From positions 28,267,345 through 28,331,344 of the forward strand of contig CM040439.1 in assembly GCA_022702705.1 (NCBI GenBank): DNA of 64,000 bases. The letters run 5' to 3'. A program made the translations under genes and the position numbers. Numbering within the stretch: the stretch's first letter is position 1; each line of letters begins with the position of its first letter. Under the pieces are notes generated by a model. The model worked only from the letters and a program-made list of their open reading frames with translations. It ran no database searches and was not told the origin of the DNA. Origin of the DNA: Papilionanthe hookeriana x Papilionanthe teres. Lineage: Eukaryota; Streptophyta; Magnoliopsida; Asparagales; Orchidaceae. Of this stretch, positions 46,587-59,189 are shown piece after piece.

Positions 46587-47396
46587 TTGAATATTGATTT
46601 CATGTTTTCAGCTATAAAAAGAGCTAATGAATGGCTCTATTACATCATTGTCTGTTGCCCCTCATCTCAAACTAATAAGCCACCTCAATATTTCATATGC
46701 TCATCTGACCGAATCTTTTATATATTTCATATCAATAAAATGGAAGAAGTAATCATTTAAACATTTCCATAACATTCATCTTCCCCCTTGAAGTTCAAAC
46801 TTGAAGTTCATCTATATAATAACTGTATACTTTAAAGACTTTCCTAAGAGAATTATGCTTGCATTCTTATATTAGCAAATTCAAACCCAAGCATTTCATA
46901 TAATCCCAAAAGCCAATTACAAAAATACTCTAAGGATTAAATCAACATTCCTCCAAGATTTCAACTCATGTGTTTCCTGGAAGTTCAACTGTAGCATATT
47001 GGTAAAGATCATCATTAACTTAATACATTACAAAGAGCCCAATTTGAATATGTCACATAGCCGCAAATTACTTCCAGTTAATAATGAAATCAGACCACAT
47101 GCAGTGAAAATAATAGTTAAAGACCCCAAAGAAAACTCTCGATAAAGATTATGGGCTTCATCTTCAAGAATATTAACGTTTAAGTTTTCACGATTGCTTA
47201 TAGTAAAATCAAATAGGAAAGGCTCAATGTAGAACAGTTATTTTCAGAATTCAACGGAATGAAGAGTAGGAGATGTCGAAGATACTGAAGAAACTTCAGT
47301 GACATCTCAAACTATCTTAAGATTAGACTTTAAGTCTTTAAAAGGGAAAATTGTGTTTATGTTTCAATCTTGTAAATTATTTAGATATTCGGGACT
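46587..47396. other. spacer remainder: diverged pieces of the arm repeat
   Basis: The first ~130 bases resemble 49,705-49,810 (shared TATTGATTT, AGCTATAAAA, ATATTTCATATGCT). Positions 47,115-47,340 resemble 48,065-48,300 (shared AACTCTCGATAAAGAT, TCGAAGATACTGAA). The order differs from the arm, so this is an older, rearranged copy. No genes. Confidence 0.6.
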
Positions 47397-49650
47397 TAGT
47401 GAGATGCCCTTTCACCCCATAAGTCGTCTGCAGCTCCAACCCTTTTCAAAAGGCTCGAGAATTGGTAGTTAGAAGAACAAACATTGCACTTATAGAAGAA
47501 CAAATACTACAAATTTTTGCACAGATACTGCACTTATAGGAGAACATATACTACAGATTTTACACAGATATTACACTTGCAAAAGGAATATATATTTATT
47601 TCATACACTACAGAATGAATACCACAATACATAATAAATACTACACATTACACTCTATACGACATATACTACATTGTCGGCCATTTTTTTTATAAAATAA
47701 AATAATGTGAAATTTTTAAATTTAAATTTAATGTATAATGTAATTTTGATTTTGAAAATGATGATATTTTTATTTTTTTTATTTTGAAAATAACGAGACC
47801 AGATAGATCTCATATATCTAATAATTTAAATAGTTGAACACGATACCACAAGTGACTCATCATCCCGAAAGATGAGCGTACCACTTGTTAGTAGGCTTAA
47901 CTATCTAAACTTAAAAGTTTATGACTCTATTTTGGTCTGCACATTTTATAGCCGACAAATTCCCCTATCTAATACACAGATTAGACAGAGTTTAGATTAA
48001 TCTGGGTTCTTAATTCCCTATAGAGGCAAGCTCCTATAGTTAATTACATCTTAAGCAACCGAAGTCACCTAAGAAAACTCTCGATAAAGATCATGGGCTT
48101 CGTCTTCAAGAATATCAACGTTTAGGTTTCCACAATTGCTTGTAGAAAAATCAAATGGGATAGGCTCAATGTGGAACAATTATTTTCAGAATCCAAATAA
48201 ATGAAGAGTAAAAGACGTCGAAGATACTGAAAGAGCTTCAATGACATCTCAAACTAACCTATGATTGGGCTTTATATCTTTAAAAGTGAAGTTATATTTA
48301 ATATTTTAATCCTGTAAATTATTTAGATGATTTGATATTTATATATACGTGTGTCATATGTAAATGACCTAAAAAGATGAGAGGATTTATGTCGTACCAA
48401 ACGACGACTTCGGAATCCTAAACAATTTAGGACTTGTATAGTACGCTATACAATCGTACTAAGTCCTAAAAGATAATGTGAGGATTTACGCCGTATCAAA
48501 CGACGACCTCAACGCCCTATGGATGTTATTTAAATCTACCAACGTCCAATTAAAGATCCCTCATCCTCTGTCATTCGATCCACTGCGTGAAGTTGAATCA
48601 TCACTTGACCACGTCGTCGCCTCAAGAAAAGGAGAGAGAGAAAAGAGAAAAGAGAAGACCATGCCTCGAACGACCTATCCTAGGGGTATGTGTACGTATG
48701 CAAAAGAAATAATAATTAAAAGCACGAATACAAGTAAGTATATACAATAATGAAAAGTAAATGACTGCACTACAATATATAGTAAAGAAAGTAAATGAGC
48801 TGTGCAGTAAAAAAATGTGTACCTGGCCAACTCTGTTGATGCCTCGAAAGCAGATTAATAACTACAAGTATCTGTATAGCTCAGTTTAGTTATAAACATA
48901 TGAAAAATCAAAGTGGGGAATAAGAATTCTATTTTAGGATAGGCTCAGTCTATAGACTTACTTTTTTTTTTCACGATCCCACAAGCAACCCGAAGTATTG
49001 AAGTCTTTTTTTATCAATATCAATTAAAGTCACCGACAAATCATCATAGAGTTGGGTGGTCCTAATCCCTACCACTTAATCGATGAGTGAACCAATGTGT
49101 AGTATTTGAACTTTTAGAAGTGTAATATCTGATGTGTAGTATCTGTGTTTGTAGTATCTGAATTCTTATGAGTATAATATCTGATGTGCAATATCTGATG
49201 TGTGATGTATAACGTGTAATGTGTAGTAAACAGTGCATAATGTGTAGTGTATAGTATTTGATATATATAATGTATGTCGTGTAATGTTCAATATATGGTG
49301 TATGTGTTGTGTAACATTTGATATAGGGTGCTTATATGTTATATTTAATGTGATATATTTGGTGTGATGAGTTTGATGAATTATATGTGTTGTGTTTGAT
49401 ATGATATGTGTGTGATGTTTGATTTGATGCTTTTGATGTTTTATTTGTGTGATATTTGATTTGATGTGTTCGATGTGGTATCTGTTGTTGTGTAAATGCA
49501 GTGTTTATTGTCGTGCAAGTGCAGTGTTTGTTGTTATGCAAGTGTAATGTTTGTTGTTATGCAAGTGTAATATTTGTTGTCGTAGAGTATGTCATTGTAT
49601 CAGTATAATACCTAGTGTTGTAGTATCTGTTGTTGGTTCACTAGTTTCTT
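47397..49650 (+). repeat. unclassified repeat, unit R2 (inner end of right arm)
   Basis: Mirror of L2. Here the tandem part (49,080-49,640) reads as TGTAGTATCTGATG and TGTTGTTATGCAAGTGTAAT motifs. Frames at 48,478-48,750 are short and have no family. Confidence 0.6.
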
Positions 49651-49659
49651 AAAGGTAGG

Positions 49660-51163
49660 AATTAGAACTACTTAACTCATAAGATAAAATGTGCATCTAT
49701 AATCGAGTATTGATTTTATTTTTAGCTATAAAAGCATGATATGTAAGTTTGTGCATCATTGCCTTTACCCCGCATGTCCAACTTATACCCATTTTGATAT
49801 TTCATATGCTTTTCTAAACAAATGAAAATTTGCCATTCAAATATTGTAAACAAAAGAGAATAAATTCCTCAAAAAAAAAAAAATTATACACAATGTTGAT
49901 ATCTTCTCTTACACAAGGCTGAATATATTAAACTGCAGCTTGCAGCATTTTCATATAATCCTGGATAAGCATATGAGTATCAAGTATAAAAGCCTCCACA
50001 CTAATATGAAGTTCAGGGAAAGCAAGCCTTATTTTACAGAACTTTCTTGGGATGGAGGCTGTCAATTGTATATCTATATTATAATTCCAACTTTAACAGC
50101 AAGCAAACAAGCGAACAAAATGATGTTATGTACATATGTGTAAATAGGTGTAGAAATATGACTTCATCAAGGTGATGGGACAAATAAATGTAAATAAAAT
50201 AAAAATTGAATATTTGATAGGTGAATACATAAAAATTAATATAATATGTAGGAAATTTTTCTTGATTAATGCCATTGGCAGTTCATCGGAATTAATACCG
50301 CAGAGCTTACCACCCCAAACAAACGTAAGGAGATATATTTGTAAGAAAAGAAATTCAATCCTTGGACATATAAACTAGGTGATATAAATATTATGAATCC
50401 TACAAATGTAAAATAAAAAGAAATAAAGTTCTGGTGCTGGATTTGTAAGCACAAAAATAATTGTATGATATGCATGTATGAATTCATTTCTTAATTTTGT
50501 TCATTAACAAAAATAGATTCCATAGCTAACTCTAGGTTGTAACTCATGAATGCTTTCTCAAGATGCAGGTAGCAATTCAACTATGTAGAGAAATAAGGAA
50601 AGCAATAATCAGGTGTTCATTAAATCTAGGCCAAACTCATTTCATTAAAACCTTCTATATGAATGATGAAGAAAATTTCGAGGATAAGGATCACCCACAA
50701 TAATTATGTATAACATATCGCTCAGGTCCCGTGCACAGTCATATAAAAGAAACAGTGGCAGATTTACATGCATACCACTCAATTCTTATGTATTTTCTTT
50801 CCTCAATATATGATCCCTTATTTGTAAATATGAAATAATTTCAAATCAAGAACATGTAATTCGAATATCAAGAACCTTCTAATTTTCTTTTCTTGCATTT
50901 TATTCAGCATCAGATTGAATGAGTAGTTCAAGATAACTATGCGTGTGTTTCAAAATATCAAGAAGCTGTTGTAGTTCCACGAGGACACATAAACCTTGTA
51001 CTTATACTGTTCAAAGAGAGAATCAATATTTTCTCAAGATTATTTTATTCAATCTTTTAAGTGAGCAAGCCTCTTAAACTAAAAGTCCTTCTCAGCAAAC
51101 TCATTTCCACAAACCTCATTAGAGTTGGTTTCACAAAAGTGATTGTTCATGTAATTTCAGGAA

Positions 51164-51198
<35 letters not shown>

Positions 51199-51270
51199 AT
51201 CTAGCAAATCACCTTTTACCACAACCTTTAAAACATCAGAGAATAATCTCAGCAATCAATCAGTGACTTA
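49660..51270. other. AT-rich DNA without genes (right arm)
   Basis: Mirror of 40,080-41,690. Contains a TA run (51,165-51,195) and partial foldback ends (50,755-50,805). Nothing else supported. Confidence 0.45.
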
Positions 51271-52200
51271 TATGATTAAAAAATGAAGGATGATAAAATC
51301 TTTTGCATTTTTGAACCATTGCAATAAGAAGAAGAAGAATAAGAAGATCCTTACTCTTCGACCCAAATGATCAAGGGAGAAGAAAAACCTTGTAGCAGCG
51401 ACAAGGGAGCACTGACGACAATGGGAGCACCGAGTTAAATAAACTTGGGAGCGAGTGAGATGTTTCAGGATCCTCTCCTCCAAAAACTGTAAGAGATCTC
51501 AAAGGCAGCAAGCAAAATTTCCCATTCGCATGAATGAAGCACCATCCTCACTCCAAATATTTTTAGCCCAAATGATTGAGGGAGAAGAAGAAGAGAAGAG
51601 AAGAGAAAGTTTTGAACAAGCTAACAGCGGTGAACCAACCTTAAACAAGTTGCTCGATGGAGTATTTATAGCCGACAGAAGGGGAGATTGCTTACCGGCG
51701 ATGAGAGACAAAACGTTGAGGAGAACACCACGATAAGCAAGAAAACCGGCCAAAATCAGCAAGAAGGAAGGTTACCTGACTCGTTTGGGCGGGAAAATCG
51801 GTTAGGGAAAGGTTACCGGAAGGGGTGATCGACGACGAGGGCTCGGAAAGGAGGAAGGTGACCTGAAAACCAGCAGGAAGCTTCGAGAACGAGGTAATGC
51901 AAATCCGTGAAGAAAGGAAAATAGGCATGCGTGAGTTTTTTTTTTTTTTTTTTTATAAAGGAATTTTGTTTTTTTTAAATTTAATTTAATATCATTTATT
52001 TACTTAAAATCTTTAATTTGCGCACAATCCGATCCAGTTCAGAATCCTATCAAATTATATGTCCTTCCCGGCAAAAATTGACATTTCGGACGCATCGGCG
52101 CGGTCCGTTTTGTCATCAGGGGTCGTCCGGACAAGTTCGCTGACGATCGAGCTAATTTAAATTCAATTTGCGTTATGTGGCAAAATGAAATTATTTTGAC
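51270..52200 (-). mobile_element. possible LTR or promoter-bearing repeat piece (right arm)
   Basis: Mirror of 39,150-40,080; the TATA-like element is on the minus strand near 51,670. It differs from the left copy by small substitutions. No LTR partner seen. Confidence 0.3.
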
Positions 52201-52299
52201 CCGACCGAAGCCATTTATCGAGCAAATTAATGACCGGTCTTCGCCTAAGCGAGAACCATAGCCAAACATATTGCTCGTAGCAAAAAGTCAAACGTCGCG

Positions 52300-53460
52300 C
52301 ACAGTGGGGTCCGCCTATGGCTTCCAAATTCCTATGGGGACTCAACCAGAGTTTCAATACGACAGTTTTTAATCGACTCAACTAGACGTCGAGGATTTAG
52401 AACCGTCCATATGAACTTCAAGGAGCGAGGAGACGGCTTGAAAGCTTCTAAGGAGAGGGGAAAGGAAAACCTCAAAAATGAGGTCAACATACATTTGTAA
52501 CACATCACATACTACACACGAGACACTCCACTTTACAAATACCACGATACACATCACACTCCACACGACAGATACTATAAGAATAAATATTAAACTTCCT
52601 TCGAAAGCTCAGATACTACATAAGTAATATCACTTATTAGGCATTGATTGACTACACACTCTTGATTGATAAGTTCAGATACTACATATCACATATCTTA
52701 ACATCACACATAGGTGCACTATGCCCTGATAAGTTCAGATACTATCTCACATGGGTACACTATACCTTTAACAAGATAAGTCCAAATATTATTTGGGTTC
52801 ACACATCCTTTAACGATAGGGTCTAGGAGTGCCTGATTGTAGGGGTGATTCGTTGGTGACCTCTAGTTGATAATGATGGGTGGACTTCCATATATCAGTT
52901 GCCTGTGGGATCGAGATAAAAGAAAAAAAGAGGTCTAGTCTGAGCCTGACCCCAAATTAAACGCTAATATCCCACTTTAAATTTTTATATGCTTATCACT
53001 TAGATTTTCTTTTATAATATTCAAATGTTTGTCTAACCCCTTTATATCATGCAATTATAATATTCTTTATAGCATCGCCAGACTTAATCAGGTACATTTA
53101 GTTATTTCAGCTTTGTTTCTTTACTGCATATTTCTTTCTTTATTGCATAGTCTTTCTTTACTTTATGTTACTTTATTTTCATAATTTTCCTTCAGTCTTT
53201 TCCTGTTACAGTACTTTACCATACAGTTGTTCCTTTCTTGTATTACATCGTACTATAGACATTCATATGTATTCATACTTTTAAATATTTTTCCTAGCAT
53301 GTTTGTATAACACTCTAGGATAGGCCGTTCGAGGCTCGACGCCTTCTCTTCTCACTCTCCTCTTCTCGAAACGAAACGACGACGTGGTCGAATGATGATT
53401 CTCCATTGAGCAACTTGCACCACTTTTGTGCAGTAGAAAATGCATGACTACATGGCCACA
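52300..53460 (-). repeat. unclassified repeat, unit R1 (right arm)
   Basis: Mirror of L1. Where L1 reads GGGGTCGAGCTCGGAC, this copy reads (inverted) GGGGTCAGGCTCAGAC, which agrees with the related units L2/R2 (GGCTCAGTC), so this version is probably the original. Confidence 0.6.
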
Positions 53461-53979
53461 TGATCTTTTATAGCCACATGAATTGCTATGATTTAAATTT
53501 ATATATATATATATACTTTCTTTATTTCGAGTTAAAACAGGCCGAACACGATGAACACGAACAACCCTTTCTTTCATCGTGTTCGGCCTATTTTAACTCG
53601 AAATAAAGAAAGTATATAAGGGTTAGTTTTAGTAGTTAGGATTATAACGTGGGGCAACTACATCTCTATGCCAATATAATTCTTATATATTTATATTTCT
53701 CACATCACATATATGTAGAGAATAACCAAATTTTTATTATGGGACATTTGCAGCACACATATCACCCAATTTTTATGTGTTTACATTTCCAACACAGAAA
53801 TTTTTATTTTTTACGTTTATAATACCCAAATCAAGATTTGTCTCGATCCAATCTCGATCAAATCTAAACACAACTCATTAACCTTGATCCGAACTCGATT
53901 CAAGCGAAAAAATCAATCCACTAAAATTAAAAATGGGAACATCCTCCATCTTATTACATAAGTGGAACTAATAAAGTGG

Positions 53980-54337
53980 CTACAAATTTACAAGGTGGTG
54001 GGGGATAGTCACATAGGGATGAAAGTTTGGATCAAATCTATGATCAAACAAATGGGTCTCATTAGCCTTCTCATCAAAGTTTTGAAGCTTTCAAAGTCCT
54101 TTGATCTTCTTTAGAGAGGATTGATCCTCCATAGTCCTTCATATGAATTCTTTTGACTCTTCGCCCTCGGTGTAATCAAAGTTTTTGGGCATGGATTCAT
54201 TGTTGTGATGGGTACGGTTTGTGATTTTGTTCTTCTGTGTGGCGAGCGGAGGCTCGGTTGAAGCCAGCTCATTTCTTAGGTTGGCGGTGGCGGTGGCGGT
54301 GGCGGTGGGGTTGGCGTTGGTGGAGGTGGACCGAATG
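53980..54337 (-). pseudogene. copy of the 19,464 gene, frameshifted (right arm)
   Basis: Mirror of 36,956-37,320 with the same 2-base deletion after KEDQRTL. It has one further A lost from an A-run (EESKEFI instead of EESKRIH) and one fewer CCACCG unit. Confidence 0.7.
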
Positions 54338-54815
54338 CTGCGAGTTAAGTGACGTTGAGTAAAGAAGTCACTAATTGTGAAAGTAAGCACGGAAATGTAA
54401 AAATAAGTGAATATATGACAAAATAACAATATAGCTTAGCAAATGATATATTTGAGAGATGATGTGCTGTGTTACTATACAAGAATTGTGTGGTATGTAT
54501 GTAAACCTCAGAATATAAATTAAGCAAAAATAAAATGTAAAGCATATTTAGCGTATCTTGAAACACTCAAAAGAAATGATATAGTTGGCCACAAATAGTT
54601 CTGTAAAGCAAATAAAGACTATTATTGAAGCACAAGGTAAATTTACTCAGTAGAACCATCATCTGGCTATTCTACATAATATAACAATTTTGATGGTTAA
54701 ACACTGAGTCAAAAGAATAGAAACTCATAAAATGCAACAATATTTATATAGTATTAGTCTTTAAAAACTGTAAATAAAACAATTAAACAACCAACAAGGA
54801 TAACCTTTCAGATTA

Positions 54816-55045
54816 TATATACCATCTAATTCTTATGCATTTACATATCTAATACCTAACCTTAAATTTTTATATTTATACAGCCCAGATATTTCGTATC
54901 ACATCAAAAAATATCACAATTTTTACTTTAAAAAGCAAAATACGCGTTTCATGCATAGGTAAGGTGACATGTATGTAGAAATTGAGATTCAGGTGTAAAA
55001 TATGTAAATACATAAAGAATTCAGTGGTATGTGTGTGTAAATCTT
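54816..55045. mobile_element. palindromic foldback element (right arm)
   Basis: Mirror of 36,243-36,480. Confidence 0.6.
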
Positions 55046-55177
55046 CCTAAATATTATTATTATTATTATTATTACTATTATTATTATTACTATTTCATTA
55101 AATCTTTTGGAGTTAAATTTTGTAAAAGGAGGATGAAAACTAGATGCTAAGCTGTATGAATCGTGAAAGGGGCATAC

Positions 55178-55423
55178 CATATGCTTGACGGCCATGTTGA
55201 GTGAATTCTTCGACATGGTGCGGCCATAACTGCTGAATTTCCCTCCCACAGCAGGCTTCACTTTCTTCTCTGTAACCATAAGCTTCTGATTCCCGGCCAG
55301 CTTCAAAACATCTTGATGCCCGTTCATCCTTGCCTTCGTCAGATTGTCAGCAGTCCGTCCCCGAGCCACCGCTGGAGACAATAACCTCCCAGAAGAGCTC
55401 ATCTCACCTGTCTGTAATTTCAT
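55178..55423 (-). CDS. unrecognised exon with clear donor (right arm)
   Basis: Mirror of 35,870-36,115, identical in translation including the read-through beyond the donor. Family unknown. Confidence 0.45.
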
Positions 55424-55659
55424 TGAATTTTATAATAATAGTTTGTCAGCTTTCTTTTCGAAATTAGTTGTCGGCCTATTTCCTAGCTTCAACTTCCTTG
55501 AGTCAAAGGTCGCAAATATTAATTATCTCTTTACCTCACATCGTGGATGAACCGATCTCATTTGTCTTAACCATTATATTACTAGCATGAAAAAAAACTA
55601 ATTAACATAAATAGAAATGTCACAATATTACAACTAAAAGAAAAATAGGAATGCCACAA

Positions 55660-56290
55660 TATGATCAGCAATACCCCTCCACACCACACTACAACTCCAC
55701 CTACACATCACCATTGCCACCACCTCAACACACAAACACCTCCAGACACTAACACATCAAGACACAAACACATCCACAACACCACCACCACCACCTCCTC
55801 ACAAACATAAACATCTGCAACACCACCACGACATCACAATCACCATCATATTTATCAACATATCGCACTACCTCATAACAAACACCACACCAAACCACAC
55901 CACCTCCTCCAAACCACACCACCACCTCCTCAACACTACCAACCACCAACAAAAATAGCACATCACATCTCTCCACTACCTCTACATCACCTTCCTCCAT
56001 AACACACCACCAACTCCACAACCTACAACTAACATCAATAGCACACCACTTCACACCACCCCACCACCTTCCTCTATAACACACCACCACCTCCACACAA
56101 CCTACAACCAACATGAATATCACACCACACCACTCCATCACCTCCACATCGCTTACTTCCTCAACACACCGCCACCTCCAAACAACCTACAACCAACATC
56201 AATAGCACACAACTATCGTATCAACAAAAAACAATCCACACCACGCCACCTCTTCCAAACCACACACAACCACCTCAAGACCACCAATCG
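55660..56290. repeat. C/A-rich degenerate minisatellite (right arm)
   Basis: Mirror of 35,000-35,640, with CCACCACC and ACACCACACC motifs. A minus-strand frame of 132 residues (55,749-56,147) is a by-product of the repeat. Confidence 0.8.
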
Positions 56291-56349
56291 GCAACTTGTA
56301 AGGTTTGATTGTGTCAAGCGTAAATGCACTGATTTTGAGTGCTCTGTAT

Positions 56350-56770
56350 GTAATTTACACAAAACATTGCCATCTGCAAATCAAACACGCTATTTCATCC
56401 ATTTTTTAAATTCTCACTCAAACATTTAAGGTAGTGATAAAGCCCCATCCCATGATTTTCATTTGAAACAATTTCATACAAGGCAACCGAGACGTTGCTA
56501 TCTAAATTAAGCACCCTCTTTCATCCATTTTTCAAATTCTCGCTCAAACATCAAAGATAAAAGTATTCAATAATTTTGAATTGAGACAATTACATATAAG
56601 GCACCCGAAACAACGCCGTGTACAAATCAAGCACCCTATTTCATCCATTTTTCAAGTTCTTACTCAAATATCAAATGTAGTGATAAAATCCCATTCCATA
56701 TTTTTCATTTGAGACAATTGTATACCGGGAATCCGAAACGTTGCTTTCTACAAATCAGCACCCTCTTTCA
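56350..56770. repeat. imperfect tandem array (right arm)
   Basis: Mirror of 34,510-34,930, marked by CACCCTATTTCATCCATTTT at about 120-base intervals. Confidence 0.65.
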
Positions 56771-57515
56771 TTCCATATTTTTCATTTAAGTGTAGGTGTA
56801 TTTCTTTTCTATATTTCAGATTATGTTGTTTTGTTTGGCACCAATGAAATAGACGCCCTAATCATTGCAGAAACTTATCTCATTCCTATTATGATGTGTT
56901 TAGAACCTTTTTGTGCTGAATAATCCACTCTTTATTTCTTCTCACTTAAGAAAAAGTCACAGTTTTTTTTTTTTTTTTTTTTTTAATATGAAAGTGAAGA
57001 AATATCCGATCTTTTTTGGGAAGAAAAATATCAACCAAAATTAATACAATCTACAGCTTATAGTAATTTCAAGGTAGAAACTGCCAAAACGATCCCTCGA
57101 CTCTTTACAGGTAGAAAATGCCAATTTAGTCTCCATACTCTTTAATGGGGGTTAAAATAGTCCTCTTTGGAGACTCTTTCAACTAAATTTAAGTGAGTAT
57201 GAGGACAAATTTTCACTTTGATATACTCTGGGACTAAAATAGCCTCATTTAAATAGTCAGGAGACTATTTTCCATTTATTCCAAAGCTATGCGACGCAGT
57301 CCCCTGTTGCCTAGAAGTGCTTTTGCAGCTGAACAAAGTTTGAGAAAGAAGTGGCAAATTTTGTTTCATCAATGTATCTGTTTCCAAATTATGTTTGGAA
57401 TTTGGTGTTCAAGTTTGTTGTCGACTGTTATAATATTCTTCATAAGCTATACGCCTACTTTGGGTGCTTTTTTTCATTTCATGATCTCAAATTTACAGTT
57501 TTTTCATCTGTGCAG

Positions 57516-57632
57516 GTTTTGTGGCATCCTTCTGATATGGAGATTACTCTAGGGGTCATTAGAAGTTATTCAAAGGCAATCTTGAGGAGACAAGGTTATG
57601 CATTAGCCGAAAGGCATTTAATGGTCTTTGAG
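57516..57632 (+). pseudogene. SHPRH-like protein, internal exon 'VLWHPSD' (right arm)
   Basis: Bounded by CTGTGCAG and GAG/GTGATA; encodes VLWHPSDMEITLGVIRSY. The coding part is unchanged relative to the left arm; the preceding T-run is one base longer here. Confidence 0.5.
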
Positions 57633-58317
57633 GTGATAATTTTTGTTGGTACTAATTATCCTCAACAACAGAAATCTCTCTCTCTCTAAAATATAGTTTT
57701 TCTCTTATGTTAAGCATTGGCATGGTTGTCTACATTTATGGGATTCATAGGACTAATAAATTTGTTCAACTTACAGTTTGATTGTCTATTTAAAAACAAG
57801 AACTTCCAGATTAGGTATATCCAAGAGCGCGAAGAACAAATAATTCAATGAGGTAAAAAATGAGAGATATTATCATAATTTTGTGAAAGAGATGTAATTT
57901 AAGGGCATCAGCCTTATCATGATTCATTGATATCCTCTTATTGTAAGTGGTGGCGACACAATTATGCATAGTACTCTCATGACTTTAGGGGATGCATCAG
58001 TCTTTCCTGATGGAGTAAAGTGCCAAAATAGTCCCAGTCTGTTTACATGGGATGATTTTAGTTCTAGGTCTTAAATGACCCCTGCAAATAGTCAGAGGAC
58101 TAGTTTGTCACTTCTCTTTTTCTTGACGGGATGGATATCATATTCCCGAAGTTATAGTAGGTGCTGTAATTAACCACTTCTTTAGACTGTTCCGGGTCCG
58201 GATTACCTATTATTTATCATTTTTGTTATCGTCCAACATTTTTCTATACAAGTATGGGAATGAGCTCTTCTATTGTAATTTCCTTAAAATTACCAATCTT
58301 CTATTCAATTTCTACAG

Positions 58318-58569
58318 GCCATGCGTAGAGAATTTACTCAAGCAAGGCTATTATCACGTTCGCAAGCTCAGTTCAGTTATTGGGCGCTCATTGATGAAAT
58401 CAAGCTTTCTACCTCAAGACTGCGGCTCAAGCAAACGGAGGATGAGCCAACTGCTATAAATATTCTTACAAGAGATGAACTAATTCCCTGTAGCTTGCAA
58501 TTCTCGAGTGACAAATTTGTATCTTTGTCTTTATTATCTCGTATGAAAGGCCAACTACGCTATCTGAAG
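58318..58569 (+). pseudogene. SHPRH-like protein, internal exon 'AMRREF' (right arm)
   Basis: Mirror of 32,731-32,982 with the same splice borders (TTTCTACAG and AAG/GTATAA) and 84 codons. One residue differs (SSDKFVS). Confidence 0.55.
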
Positions 58570-58619
58570 GTATAAATCCAAACTTTCCCGTGTAACTTTT
58601 AATTATTCTGTCAAAAGTT

Positions 58620-58880
58620 TTCTGGGAAATTTGCATACATACCACAGAATTCTTTGTGTTTACGTATCTAAAACTCAAAAGTTTTTGACATTTACATTTA
58701 TAACACCTTGGTGTCATAATTTATACATGAAAATTTGTATTTCACTTTTACAAAGGCAGGGATGGTGGTATGTTTGATGTGATGTTAAAAATTTGAGTGG
58801 TATGCTTGTAAATATGAATGTTTAGATGTTAGATATTGAAATACACAAGAATTGAGCGGTATGCAGGAATAAGTAGTTAG
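58620..58880. mobile_element. palindromic foldback element (right arm, in intron)
   Basis: Mirror of 32,420-32,672. Confidence 0.6.
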
Positions 58881-59189
58881 ATATTGTAAATTATGCCCAA
58901 AGTTTTTTTTTTTTTTTTTTGCTGAGTCATTCCTCCTTTCAAATATAAATTATTCAAGCTTGTTATGTAAGTATTAATCAAAATCATGTCATTTGGAGGC
59001 ATGAATAAATGGTATGGAATCTTAGATTATTTGCGAAAACTATACATTTATTGAGAGGTTTGATGGAGATGTATAGGGAGAATAAGATAAGTTCAAGGAG
59101 CATTCAAAAATAACTTTAATGGCCCCTCCTTTGGAAATTTGAAATGCAGTGAAACCTGGCTCCACTCTTTTCCTAACTTGGTACCTTGG

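Noticed and set aside
41700..49640. Regularly spaced short repeats as a CRISPR array
   Set aside because: The units are degenerate with no constant spacer length, and the sequence is plant nuclear DNA.
55749..56147. 132-codon Val/Cys/Gly-rich frame
   Set aside because: It follows the minisatellite and has no start context, signal or family; the left-arm version is shorter because of a frame change.
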